Assembly (NCBI GenBank): GCA_951640165.1
Contig: OX621255.1
Coordinates: forward strand, 23,348,001 to 23,412,000
DNA: 64,000 nucleotides
Reading direction: 5' to 3'
DNA from: Pseudoips prasinana
Lineage: Eukaryota; Arthropoda; Insecta; Lepidoptera; Nolidae
A program made the position numbers and the translations under genes. Below, piece by piece: positions 1 to 11,020 of the stretch (within the stretch, counting starts at the first letter, position 1; every line of letters starts with the position of its first letter). The notes beneath the pieces were generated by a model, which saw nothing but the letters and a program-made list of their open reading frames with translations, was not told the DNA's origin and made no database searches.

Positions 1-3000
1 TTTAAAAAATGGAAATTGATAATTGATGGAACTTGGAATTAAAATTAAAATTGAAATTTAAAATTGATAATTACGGGTGAATTAGGTGTTCTATAAATGC
101 ATAAAACTATGCATTTGTAACTCGGAATCTCAATACCACTGCACTCAAATACCCTATCTATTGATATGACGTTGGCAGTATTAAATTTCGTAGGCAGTAT
201 TCAATTTCAATTTCGAAATCGGAAATCGGAAATGAAATGAAAAGGATTAGAAATGATTTGATTTCATCTGATTTCATTTATATGTTTATTTGTCTAATAA
301 TGGAAAACTTAATACATTGGCAAGTATTGTGGTCCGACAAATAAAAATTGTGCAAACTACTGATACATTTCCTTATGAATTGATAATTGGGAAATTGATA
401 ATTGGGAAATTGATAATTGGAAAATTGATAATTGGGAAATTGATAATTGGAAATTGGGAAATTGATAATTGGAAAATTGATAATTGGAAATTGATATTTG
501 GAAGTTGATAGATAATTGGAAATCGGAAATGAAATGGATTAGAAATGATTTGATTTCATTTATGTTTATTTGATTAATGATGGAAAACTTAATACATTGG
601 CAAGTATTGTGGTCCGACAAATAAAAATTGTGCAAATTACTGATACACTTCCTTATGTTGCTGGCTATTCATTTCTATTTCATTTTTATTTTATTTCTAT
701 TTCATTTCAAAAAAATAAAGAAAGAAATTGAAATTGATAATAATTGATGGAACTTGGAACTTGGAATTTAAATTGAAATTGAAATTTAAAAATTGGAAAT
801 TGATAATTGAAGGAACTTGGAACTTGGAATTGAAATTGAAAATTGGAAATTGATAATTGATATTTATGGGTGAATTACGTGTTCTATAAATGCATAAAAC
901 TATGCATTTGTAACTCGGGATCCCACTACTACAGCACTCAAATACCCTATCTATTGATATTACGTTGGCAGTATTATATTTCGTAGGCGGTATTCAATTT
1001 CAATTTCAATTTCGAAATCGGAAATGAAATGAAATGGAAAATTAATAATTGGAAATTGGGAAATTGAGAATTGGAAATTGGGAAATTGATAATTGGGAAA
1101 TTGATAATTGGAAGATGATAGATAATTGGAAATTGGAAATTTAAATTACTGATAAACTTCTTTATGTTGCTGGCTATTCATTTCTATTTCATTTTAATTT
1201 CATTTCTATTTCATTTCTATTTCATTTCAATATTCGAAAAAAATAAAGAAAGAAATTAAAATTGATAATAATTGATAATTGATGGAACTTGGAACTTGGA
1301 ATTGAAATTGAAATTGATAATTGATGGTACTTGGAACTTGGAATTGAAATTGAAATTTAAAAATTGGAAATTGATAATTCATGGAACTTGGAACTTTGAA
1401 TTGAAATTGAAGTTGAAAATTGGAAATTGATAATTGATATTTATGGGTTAATTAGGTGTTCTATAAATGCATAAAACTATGCATTTGTAACTCGGGATCT
1501 CAATACCACAGCACTCAAATACCCTATCTATTGATATTACGTTGGCAGTATTATATTTCGTAGGCAGTATTCAATTTCAATTTCAATTTCGAAATCGGAA
1601 ATGAAATGAAATGGATTAGAAATGATTTGATTTCATTTGATTTTATTTATATGTTTATTTGTCTAATTATGGAAAACTTAATACATTGGCAAGTACTGTG
1701 GTCCGACAAATAAAAATTGTGCAAACTACTGATACACTTCCTTATGAATTGATGATTGGGAAATTGTTAATTGGGAAATTGATAATTGGGAAATTGATAA
1801 TTGGGAAATTGATAATTGGAAATTGATAATTGGGAAATTGATAATTGGGATATTGATAATTGGAAATTGATAATTGGGAAATTGATAATGGGAAATTAGG
1901 AAATTGATAATTGCAAATTGGGAAATTGATAATTGGAAATTGGTAAATTGATAATTGGGAAATTGATAATTGAAAATTGATAATTCGGAAATTGAAAATT
2001 GGTATTTGGGAAATTGATAATTGGGAAATTGATAATTGGAAATTGGGCAATTGATAATTGGAAATTGGGAAATTGAAAATCGGAAATTGATAATTAGTAA
2101 TTGGGAAATTCATCATTGGAAATTGGGAAATTGATAATTGGGAAATTGATAATTGGGAAATTGGAAAATTGATAATTGGAAAATTGATAATAAGAAATTG
2201 GGAAATTGATGATTGGAAATTGGGAAATTGATAATTGGAAATTGGGAAATTGATAATTGGTAATTGGGAAATTAATAAGTGGAAAATTTGGAAATTGATA
2301 ATTGGAAATTGATAATTCGGAAATTGAAAATTGGAAATTGGGAAATTGATAATTGGGAAATTGATAATTGGAAATTGGGAAATTGATAATTGGAAATTGG
2401 GAAATTGGAAATTGATTATTGGTAATTGGGAAATTGATAATTGGAAATTGATAATTGGAAATTGGGAAATTGATAATTGGAAATTAGGAAATTGATAATT
2501 GGTAATTGGGAAATTAATAATTGGAAAATTGGGAATTTGGAAATTGGTAATTGGGAAATTGATATTTAAAAATTGGAAATTGATTATTGATGGTACTTGG
2601 AACTTGGAATTGAAATTGAATTTGAAATTTAAAAATTAGAAATTGATAATTGATAATTGATGGAACTTGGAATTGAAATTAAAATTGAAATTGGAAATTG
2701 ATTATTGATAATTACGGGTGAATTAGGTGTTCTTGAAATGCATAAAACTATGCATTTGTAACTCGGGATCTCAATACCACAGCACTCAAATACCCTATCT
2801 ATTGATATGACGTTGGCAGTATTATATTTCGTAGGCAGTATTCAATTTCAATTTTGAAATCGGAAATCGGAAATGAAATGAAATGGATTAGAAATGATTT
2901 GATTTCATTTATATGTTTATTTGTCTAATTATGGAAAACTTAATACATTGGCAAGTATTGTGGTCCGACAAATAAAAATTGTGCAAACTACTGATACACT

Positions 3001-3174
3001 TCCTTATGAATTGATAATTGGGAAATTGATAATTGGAATTTGGAAATCGGAAATGAAATGAAATGCATTAGAAATGATTTGATTTCATTTATGTTTATTT
3101 GTCTAATAATGGAAAACTTAATACATTGGCAAGTATTGTGGTCGGACAAATAAAAATTGTGCAAACTACTGATA
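1..3174. repeat. Composite higher-order AT-rich tandem repeat
   Basis: A complex unit recurs with variable spacing. One block, marked by the small inverted repeat TGCATAaaacTATGCA, starts near 98, 890, 1468 and 2738. A second block (CTTAATACATTGGCAAG and about 50 bases after it) occurs near 309, 588, 1677, 2938 and 3117. Between blocks lie tracts of a short minisatellite based on AAATTGATAATTGGG. Copies differ by substitutions and by how many minisatellite units they hold. Open frames here are translations of the short repeat and not genes. I do not recognise the family. Confidence 0.85.
1742..2580. repeat. Minisatellite array (AAATTGATAATTGGG-type units)
   Basis: The longest pure minisatellite tract of the composite repeat. 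Units alternate between GGAAATTGATAATTG and a longer form with an extra GGAAATT. There are no unique spacers, so this is not a CRISPR-like array. The 15-bp period is a multiple of three, which explains the long stop-free minus-strand frame over 1742-2116. Confidence 0.85.
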
Positions 3175-3691
3175 TATGTAATATGTTTTCAACCTATTTC
3201 ACTTCTGTTTATGAACCCTCGACCTTAGACCCCATGACGTGGCAGTCACCTAGTGCATATGCAGATAATTCGCCTTGTATCTCTGAAATCTACTTACCAG
3301 TCGATACAATACATAACGCGATAAAAAAACTTGACTCGACTAAAGGTTCAGGTCCTGATGGCATTCCACCTATCTTTATAAAGAAAATCGCAAATAACAT
3401 AGTCCTTCCACTCCATATTTTATTTAATAAATGCTTGCGCGAGGGGACTTTTCCCGATATTTGGAAACGGGCTAATATCACACCGGTGTTTAAGAGTGGT
3501 GACAAATCAAGTATAAATAATTATCGTCCTATTTCGATACTCTCCACCTTGTCGAAACTTTTCGAGAGTCTTGTACATGGCGCATTATACTCACAGATTC
3601 ACAACCTTATAGTTCGTGAACAGCATGGATTTGTGAAACGTCGTTCAACTAATACCAATCTAATGGTTTTACAGATTATTTATTTAAAAAT
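3175..3691 (+). pseudogene. RT fingers, non-LTR retrotransposon (part 1)
   Basis: The N-terminal reverse transcriptase part of the element's ORF2. Visible motifs are SGPDGIPPIFIKKI, ANITPVFKSGDK, NNYRPISILSTLSKLFE and HGFVKRRSTNTN, which are RT blocks 0-2. The frame enters directly from the upstream repeat, so the true start is missing. Near 3690 a frameshift moves the coding to the next frame. Not functional. Confidence 0.8.
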
Positions 3692-4360
3692 ATGGATGGA
3701 CAGATTCAGGTTGACGCTGTGTACACCGATTTTCGGAAGGCTTTTGACAAGGTGGACCATAAATTGCTACTAGATAAAATTGCTTATAAAGGTATCCGTG
3801 GCAACCTATTGCGTTGGTTCATGGCTTACATATTTAATAGATCACAAAAGATGGTTATTAATGGCTTCCAATCTAACCCAATTATCGTCACATCTGGTGT
3901 GCCCCAAGGCTCAATAATTGGGCCACTATTGTATACTTTATTCGTTAATGACATTAAAACATGTTTCATCCATTCCCAATTTCTAATGTACGCCGACGAT
4001 ATCAAAATTTACAAGACATGCAAAACCATACAAGATTGCCTACTTTTACAGGAAGACCTAGATAGACTTTCTCGATACTGTTTACAAAATAAACTTCAGC
4101 TCAGCTTACCCAAATGCAATATAATTACTTTCACAAAAAACAGAAACATTATAACATTCGATTATAATCTATGTGATATCAGTCTACAAAGAGTCGACCG
4201 TATTAGAGATCTTGGGGTCTTAATCGACTCAAAATTACACTTCGACTGTCACATAGATAATGTCATTAATAAAGCGTATCGTATGTTTGGATTTATAATG
4301 AGATCGTCATCTGACTTTAAAAGACCGTCGACATTTTTACTTTTATATAAAACCTTAGTA
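3692..4360 (+). pseudogene. RT palm, non-LTR retrotransposon (part 2)
   Basis: Continues the RT in another frame: AVYTDFRKAFDKVDH (motif A with the first catalytic Asp), SGVPQGSIIGPLL (motif B), LMYADDIKIY (motif C, catalytic DD), then a DLGVLIDSKLHF-type block. The frame breaks at 4360, exactly where the TA-flanked element begins. Removing 4361-6154 and one TA joins KTLV to RSQLEYAV of the next part, the usual order in this family. Confidence 0.85.
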
Positions 4361-6154
4361 ACGTAAAAGCTCCTATTACCGCCAGTTTTAGCTGTCTTAG
4401 GATTCAGTTTAAAAAAATAGATATAAACTGTTATGTTAGGAAAGATGTTATAATTTTTAATTAATTTCAACAAAGTATTCTTTGCATTTCAGTAATTAAA
4501 ATCAATATTTAATGACGCAATAGTTACTAAATAATTATTTAATCCACAAGAGTAGTTGATTCTATTACCGACCCATAGAATGCGGCAAGATTCTATTACC
4601 GATTTTTCTACTTCTTTTACCGACCGCTACGAAGATGTCACTTCTTCTATACTATTAAATAAAATAAAAAAATCTTTTTTTAAGGTAGTTATTATATAAT
4701 AGCAACAGTTATGAGATCAACATTATTACAATATGAACATAATTATTTATTGCAACGCTTTGAGAACTTACTTTTTGTTATTTTAATTAATAAAAAATGT
4801 AATCTATCTCAGAAAATAGTCTTCAAATAATTAAAAGCTTACTTTTTCATTACCTACATACTAATTAGATATTATAAATCAATAACAAAAATAGTTTTAT
4901 CTGTAATACGATCACGAAATACCTTTTTAATATTTTAATTTTATAATAACACATTTATAATCCGATCAATACAGAAGCCGACCCCAAGATGCTTGGGATT
5001 AATAAGGCTAGGAGAAGAGAGAGATACAGTAATCAACGATATAGAATTTAATTCTTCGAAAGAAGCTTTTAAAAGTTACATGGCCCTCATTCCGTCCCAC
5101 CATTTTTATTTGATTTGAAAACATATGAAATATAGCCAATGCCATGAAGCCATGAATGAAACTGGATAGCAAATATTAATTTACATTAATAATATGGCCT
5201 GTGACAAAATCTCTCAAAACGTCACGTTAGCAAGAAATAAGCCAATTTGTTCAAAAATATACATTTTGTTGTTGTGTACTGTAATATTACCAAAAATATC
5301 GTCACAGCTGTGAGTCGGTAATAGAATCAAGTATGAAGGTTACAATATTCTATTAGCGACCAATTAAATTAATAATAAACAGATAACATATAACCGTTTT
5401 ATGGAATACTGTTAAATTCGATCTCATTGCTATGTTATTTCTTTTAGTCTCAGTTAGTCTTTAACTCCGATAATAATGGTTATTTTCAGTATAATACCAT
5501 TATAATAATAGGGATATTGTCTAATGTTGAATCGAGTTTTACACAAAAACTTTAAGTAATAGCTGTGTCGTTAAAAGAGCTAACAAAGTAAAATAATTTT
5601 AAGAATTGAACAAGGAAAAATAAATCAAATGAGGTAGTTTGTAATAGATATTATTTAAAAATACTAAATGTTCCTGAAAATTTAACAACGCCATGGGTCG
5701 TTATTAGAATCAAGTTTTGATATTTGGTTTCTATTACCGCTTTAAATTAAAACATGTTTTTATAACACAAAAACCAATAAGAAGTATTATATTAAGAATT
5801 AGTTTAGAAAACAAATATATCCGTTACAGTTTTAATGTGATAGCAAGAAGACATATCCATTCTTAGTGTGTTATTTTCCTTAAGTAATATTTAGGTGTAC
5901 TTACGTGGCCGGAGACGCGACACTATGAAACGTGCGTCAATTTCGGGCGCGTCTCACTCATTGTCAAATTATTTCTTTCACTGGCTATTTACACACATAG
6001 ACTTTACATTTTTTGTTGCCCAACAAAAATAAATAACTAATTTATAAGGTATTACTTGTCTGGAACCCTGTATTATGGCTAATACGAGTGATTTAAAAAT
6101 TAGATCGTTAATAGAGTACACTTTTTAGGGGGTCGTTAATAGGAGCTTTTACGT
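4361..6154. mobile_element. Non-autonomous DNA transposon, TA target duplication, 18-bp TIRs
   Basis: The left end ACGTAAAAGCTCCTATTA (4361-4378) is the exact reverse complement of the right end (6137-6154). TA lies on both sides (4359-4360, 6155-6156), and the host RT frame closes if the segment and one TA are removed. Length is 1794 bp. Inside are many copies of a motif like TCTATTACCGAC, direct or inverted, near 4372, 4561, 4592, 4614, 5314, 5349, 5697, 5730, 6104 and 6133, an arrangement like transposase-binding subterminal repeats. I see no transposase frame. A TA duplication suits the Tc1/mariner (IS630) group, but the ends match no family I know. Confidence 0.85.
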
Positions 6155-6156
6155 TA

Positions 6157-6615
6157 CGTTCTCAATTGGAATACGCAGTCCCGATTTGGAGCCCTATTTT
6201 TGACGTTTACATAAAAAAACTAGAAATTGTTCAAAAAAAATTTCTACGATCTATGCACTATAGATGCACTAAGTCTAGAATACCATACACAGATTTATTG
6301 GAACGCTATAAACTTCAGAGCTTACAGTCCAGACGTAGTTTACTGATGGTCATGATGCTTCACAGTCTTTGTAATAACAAGTTTGATTGCACTGACATCA
6401 CTAACAACTTATGTTATATTGTACCTAGAACTGTAATGCGTCGAGAGGCACGCGTGCCCCGGCTGTTCCACACCGCGCGGTGCAGAACTCACGCTGGCGC
6501 ACGGGTGCCTCTCCGACGCATTGTGGAAACGTATAACACACACTTCCACGATTTGGACATTTTTGCACTATCGCACTTTAATTTCAAAAAAATGGCTACT
6601 GAACTACTAAAATAG
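6157..6615 (+). pseudogene. RT thumb / C-terminal region (part 3)
   Basis: Resumes the interrupted ORF2 as RSQLEYAVPIWSPIFDVY, followed by KKLEIVQKKFLRSM and a leucine-rich C-terminal tail ending at a TAG at 6613. This is the usual thumb/C-terminal block of jockey-group elements. A 3' UTR and A-rich tail follow to 6823. Confidence 0.8.
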
Positions 6616-6823
6616 TTATAGTTAATATCTACTCACTAGTACCTACATAGGTACTTCTCTGCTTAATTAATGCACGCATTTATTACTACCTATTTTAACA
6701 TTAATTCGCGGACATTGGTGTGGGTTACACGTTTACCTATTCTTAAAATTTATATTTAAATAATTTAACTATACCTAATGTGTAACTGTTTTATGTCCCA
6801 ATAAAGTAAAAATAAAAAAAAAA

Positions 6824-6890
6824 TACACTTCCTTATGTTGCTGGCTATTCATTTCTATTTCATTTTAATTTCATTATATTTTTCTAAATT
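6824..6890. repeat. Resumption of the composite repeat
   Basis: TACACTTCCTTATGTTGCTGG and the next ~40 bases match the repeat copies near 650 and 1155. This is the right flank of the retrotransposon's target site and proves that the element landed inside a repeat unit. Confidence 0.85.
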
Positions 6891-7155
6891 GGTGAAATTG
6901 GACTCTCAAGATTTTATAAATGTGTTTAAAATGGTCATATTTCGTTAATATTCCTAGTAAATATGGAGAACAGTGTTAAATTGGTGAATTAATGACTTTT
7001 TGGAAACTATCTCGTAGGCAAACTAGTGCAGTGACAATAAAACAAATTGCGGGTGGCGCGACGTATCAAGTAGTGTATCGCGCTCGTTCACTCTTGAGTG
7101 ATATAGCAATATCTGTCTCGCTCGGACTTTGTTATCACAGAGTGTTTTAATTCAA

Positions 7156-7842
7156 AATGAACATTGTGACAAGAAAGCTAATGTTGGGGAGATGGTTAAA
7201 TGTAATGGATGCAGCGCAGGATACCATTACCGAAGTGCGGATATTACCCCGGCTAAGTTTAAGGTAGAATAGGTACAGTTAAAGAGTACATTTATGTGCG
7301 ATTCTTGTAACGTAACCCAGCGTGTACGGGTATCAGATGACACACCTGTGCGTAGTAGTGGTCGTTCTCTCGGGGGAATTGTCTCTCAATCGAAAGCAGA
7401 GTCGTTGACACCGGATGAGATAATCGATAAGGTTAATACAGTTATCATGGCAAAAATCTGTGCCTTTGATAAAAATATTATTATGGAAATTAAAGCTACG
7501 GTGGCTGTATTGGCGTTAGAAAATAGTAAATTAAGACAGGAATTGAAGGAATCAAATATGAAAGTAATTTCTAATGAACAACAAATTAAAAGTTTGGAAA
7601 CTGAGAAAGTGATAACTAGTGAAAAAAATAAAAGTTATCATATCGAAACCTAAAGCCAAACCACCCCATCAATATCTAGGAAATCTAAAACTGCAACCCC
7701 GGCTGTTTCGTCCGGTATAAATATCAGAGAACGGGTGCCTTCGCCACCCGGCCACGCCGACCACACAACGCCTAGTTATGTGGCGGTGGCCAGGAAAGCG
7801 GCGGATATGAAAATTTGCGATAACAATGAACGAATGAATTTC
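7156..7842 (+). pseudogene. Non-LTR ORF1 relic: PHD-type zinc finger plus coiled coil
   Basis: Reads NEHCDKKANVG..MVKCNGCSAGYHY..., a stop at about 7270, then FMCDSCNV. The Cys/His spacing is that of a PHD finger, common at the N-terminus of insect jockey/CR1-type ORF1 proteins. A heptad-like stretch follows (ALENSKLRQELKESNMKV..QQIKSLETEK, about 7510-7610), which would make the ORF1 trimer coil. A second stop at about 7652 and loss of the C-terminal RNA-binding part show decay. No ORF2 follows. Confidence 0.65.
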
Positions 7843-7990
7843 TTTATTTGCTAGAATACAGGTTTACAAATTGTTGACATAAATGAGTGAGGTTCCACCA
7901 TATTCGACATTCACGTCGTGCAAATATTTGTTTAATTAAAAATAAATTATGACAATGTTTTTTGACTCTCGACTAATTTTTAGTGTAAAA
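7828..7990 (-). repeat. 3' end fragment of a minus-strand LINE
   Basis: Read on the minus strand it ends GCAAATAAAGAAATTCATTCGTTC, a polyadenylation-like signal followed by a short ATTC-rich tail, as seen on other LINEs of this window. It abuts the ORF1 relic. No coding sequence is left. Confidence 0.45.
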
Positions 7991-7999
7991 TTATACAAA

Positions 8000-8821
8000 T
8001 CTATACATATAATAAATCTGTAGAAAAATATTTTTTGTACATCAAAAGAAAATCCAAAAAAAATAGCCAGGGTATTAAAGAACAACCAATAGAACCCATT
8101 TCCAGCCTTTTTAGAATTTTTGTCTGTTTGTCTGTGTGTCTGTTTGTCTGTTTATATGTTCGGGTATCACGTAAAATATACTAAAGCAATGTAGATAACT
8201 TTTATACACAACGATTGAGCGTAACTTGAGGTAACATTTAGTTTTTGTTTTATTGCAATCGGTTCAGTCTATCAAAAGATATTAGATTTTAAAGTAATCA
8301 TGAAGAAAAATAACACACATTTCATTACTTCAAGATGAACTAATGTTTATAGTTGAGCTACCTAACTGTCCGATAGATGTCATTGTGCATATTATGACAT
8401 CTCTTTCCTGAATGAACTAGGTTGATAGTTGATTTTTATTTCGATAGATGTCGTTGTGCATTTCTTTTGACTCGCGGTGTTAAGATTTGCCCGTGTTTGC
8501 TGATTGCATGATTACGTAGGGTTTTGAATGTACTAAATTGTTTCGAAATAAGGTCTTGGTTGCCTAGAAGTATGTCGTTGTCCAAAATTGGTTATAAAAA
8601 TATTCTGTTTTCTTTGGGCAAATTGAATTATGTACAAAGTTGGATTTGTTATAATTTAATTTTAAATTATAATGTCAGTCGATCGAAAGTTTGTGCTGTC
8701 GATTCGTTTGTAACGCGAATGTACAGAGACGATTCGAATTTTATTGAGCCTGTCCGATTGAATGTATTTAATTTTGAATGTAGTAAATTAACCCTGTCTC
8801 TCATAATTTTCTCAGCACAAA
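8000..8821 (+). mobile_element. Probable non-autonomous Helitron piece
   Basis: Starts as A|TCTATACATATAATAAA, a 5' TC end next to A like many lepidopteran Helitrons, followed by a TTTGTCTG-rich stretch (8110-8160) typical of their 5' regions. It contains no convincing gene; the open frame at 8524-8859 has no recognisable domain. The right limit is set only by the next TC-start, so the boundaries are uncertain. Confidence 0.4.
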
Positions 8822-9270
8822 TCTATATACCTACCTATGTAAAAGAGGAAACTGACTGACTGACATATCAACGCACAGCCTGAACGGCTGGGGTTAGAGA
8901 CTTGAAATTTTGCCGGTAGGTACTTTTATGACGTATGCATTCACTAAGGAAGGGTTTTTGGAAATACTAACCCTAAGGGGGTAAAATAGAGAATGAAAGA
9001 TTGTATGAAAATCCGTCATTTTTGTAGTTAAAGGCATTGAAACTTATATTTAGTAGTTCAGCTAAAAATAAAAATAAATATTTTAGAATTTTTGGAAATT
9101 CCACACCAAGGGCGTAAAATAGGGGATGTAAGTTTGTATGAAAAGTGTGTAATTTTTTAAGTGAAAAGCATGAAAATTGGTATGGCGTTTCCGTTAAAAA
9201 TAAAAAGATGTATTTCAGGATTTTAGGAATTTCCACCCCTAAGGGCGTATAATATTCCAAATAATATTTC

Positions 9271-9365
9271 AAATTCCTAAGAACCATTATAGGTATACCC
9301 ACACGCAACATACATCCCCTATGTATGTTACGTGTGGGTATACCTATAATGGTTCTGAGGAATTT
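9271..9365. repeat. 95-bp near-perfect palindrome
   Basis: The arm 9271-9315 is the reverse complement of 9321-9365 with two mismatches in 45 bases; the loop is CCCCT. The right arm is Helitron helicase sequence (codes VGIPIMVLRNLK), so the left arm must be an inverted copy of it. The same peptide is therefore readable on both strands. Confidence 0.9.
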
Positions 9366-9690
9366 GAAGCCACCTAAACTTTGCGACGGCACTAGGCTTC
9401 AAGTCAAAGCTTTGCATCGTGTTATAGAGGCTACTATTATGCCTGGATCCCAGGGAGAAACAGTGTTCGTGTCACGTATTCCGTTAATGCCAAATGATCT
9501 CCCTTTTCAGTTTAAAATACTGTAGTTCCCTATAAAAGTGTGTGTCGCGATAACCATCAACAAATCGCAAAGTCCAACTCTCAAGTTAGCTGGAATTGAT
9601 TTAAGGAAGGCGGGCAGGTTCACGTGGCGTGCTCACGTGTGAGTTCATCCAACAGTCTGGTCCATGTAGTGCGAGGACCTACGTCTTTAG
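9352..9690 (+). pseudogene. Helitron helicase C-terminal fragment (copy A)
   Basis: Encodes MVLRNLKPPKLCDGTRLQV, ETVFVSRIPLMPNDLPFQFK, AITINKSQSPTLKLAGID and VACSRVSSSNSLVHV. These are the last motifs of the Pif1-like SF1 helicase of Helitrons (motif V TINKSQGQT, motif VI ACSRV). Stops and frame changes lie near 9523 and 9600. The fragment is upstream of the helicase's earlier domains, the reverse of the normal order. Confidence 0.75.
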
Positions 9691-10840
9691 CTGAGCTCCG
9701 TAAAATGGATGATATTGAACATCCCACATACCAGGCCGCTTGCCGAGCACGCCATTTATTAGATGGAGGTCAGCATTGGGATGACGCTCTAGCGGAAGGA
9801 TGCGTGAGCGATAGTCCACATCGCTTGCGACATTTTTTTGCCATCTTATTGACCTTTTGTGCGTTATCGGGTGCTAACCAGTTATGGCAAAAGTACCATG
9901 ACAAGTTTGCTGAAGATTTTATGAGACATGTACAACTAAATACTGATGGAGAAATTCCTGACAAGGTACGTGAAATTTGTCACAACAGGTCCTTATTGGC
10001 TATTCAAGAGATAGTTATAAGTATAGGAGGGAACCTGATCAGTCAGAGGCTGCGAAAATGCACAGGAGTTTGCCAATTTATAAATAAAAAAAATAGGCGA
10101 TGGCACCTACCCCGTACAAGAAGATGGAAAAGTTATATTGATTGGTAATCTCTGCTCTTACGTTACATCACAGCTGGAGCTAATTTCTTCTGTGTACGGA
10201 GATACCACAAACATTGGCAATCAAGCTGGTTCTTGGCTATGTCAGCGAGCTATTTTGACTTCCCGCAATGACCAAGCTGCGGCAATTAATTTCAAAATAT
10301 TGACTCATGCGTCCGGGAATAGTAAAGAATATAGCTCAATAAATACAGGTATGGAAGAAGATGACGCCACGCACTACCCGGTAGAATTTTTGGATTCCCT
10401 CAGCACACCCGGACTTCCAGCCCACAAAATAGTTTTAAAAATCGGTGTACCAATATTCTCCTCAGAAATTTATGTCCCCCCAAACTTTGTAACGGCACTC
10501 GGCTCAAAGTCACAAATCTGCAGCAAAACATTATCGAAGCTGAAATATTAACAGGTTGCGGCGCCGGTGATATTGTTTTTATTCCAAGGATACCTATAAT
10601 TCCTTAAAACTTTCCTTTCTCTTTCAAACCAGTGCAATTCCCAGTCAGTCTCTGTTATGCCATGACGATTAATAAAGCTAGACATTATCCGTTGCGGGGA
10701 TGGACCTAAGTATTGGATGCTTTTCCCATGGTCAACTATACGTAGCTCTTTCACGCGTAAACAACCCCAATAACGCAAGTACGTACGTACTTAGTAAGTA
10801 CGCTCCAGATGGTTTCACAGGTACAATAAAGAAGCACTAA
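9684..10840 (+). pseudogene. Helitron helicase, middle to C-terminus (copy B)
   Basis: Begins RGPTSLAELRKMDD and HWDDALAEG (the region before the helicase core), then RHFFAILLTFCALSG, SWLCQRAILTSRNDQAA, HYPVEFLDSLSTPGLPAHK, then a degraded C-terminus (GDIVFIPRIPIIP near 10565, CYAMTINKA near 10650). This is the normal order for a Helitron helicase that lost its Rep half. Several frameshifts and stops. It is fused in frame to the tail of copy A at about 9684. Confidence 0.75.
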
Positions 10841-10920
10841 ATTAAATTAAAAAAGAAATTGTATCGGTATCCTCCCACAGCGCTTTACACAAAAAAATAC
10901 ATTGTTAAGTTCCGACATCC

Positions 10921-10948
10921 ACGCGAACGAAGTCGCGGGCACAGCTAG
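10921..10948 (+). other. Helitron 3' terminus (hairpin + CTAG)
   Basis: CGCGA...TCGCG forms a short stem, followed by GGCACAGCTAG and a T (10949). A hairpin a few bases before CTRR, with insertion next to T, is the established Helitron 3' signature. Confidence 0.8.
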
Positions 10949-11020
10949 TTAAATAATAAAACAATAATAGGAATATAACCATAATTAAATCAAATGTCAA
11001 AAAAAAAGGTTTGGTTTGAG

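Larger units (their letters stand above)
3175..6823 (+). mobile_element. 5'-truncated jockey-group non-LTR retrotransposon
   Basis: The composite repeat stops after ...CAAACTACTGATA at 3174 and resumes as TACACTTCCTTATG at 6824, so this segment is an insertion with a trace ATA duplication. It starts inside the RT fingers (no endonuclease, so 5'-truncated), carries RT to C-terminus in three pieces, and ends in AATAAAGTAAAAATAAAAAAAAAA at about 6801-6823. A DNA element at 4361-6154 splits it. One frameshift near 3690 adds to the decay. Confidence 0.85.
8822..10948 (+). mobile_element. Rearranged Helitron with helicase remnants
   Basis: A candidate 5' end (A|TCTATATACCTACC at 8822) is followed by the lepidopteran Helitron-type text GAACGGCTGGGGTTAGAGAC, helicase fragments (9352-10840), and a classic 3' end at 10948 (hairpin then CTAG, next base T). 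The helicase parts are out of order and carry stops, so the element is dead. It may be two Helitrons joined. Confidence 0.6.

Noticed and set aside
290..635. Open frames on both strands over the repeat (also 1742-2116 minus)
   Set aside because: They translate the 15-bp minisatellite; residues cycle with the repeat and no domain is present.
1742..2580. CRISPR-like array
   Set aside because: Units are contiguous and similar, with no unique spacers or cas genes, in an animal genome.
8524..8859. 111-residue open frame
   Set aside because: No recognisable domain; it lies in Helitron-like AT-rich DNA.
8973..9392. Minus-strand 139-residue frame
   Set aside because: Its recognisable part is the palindromic copy of the helicase fragment.
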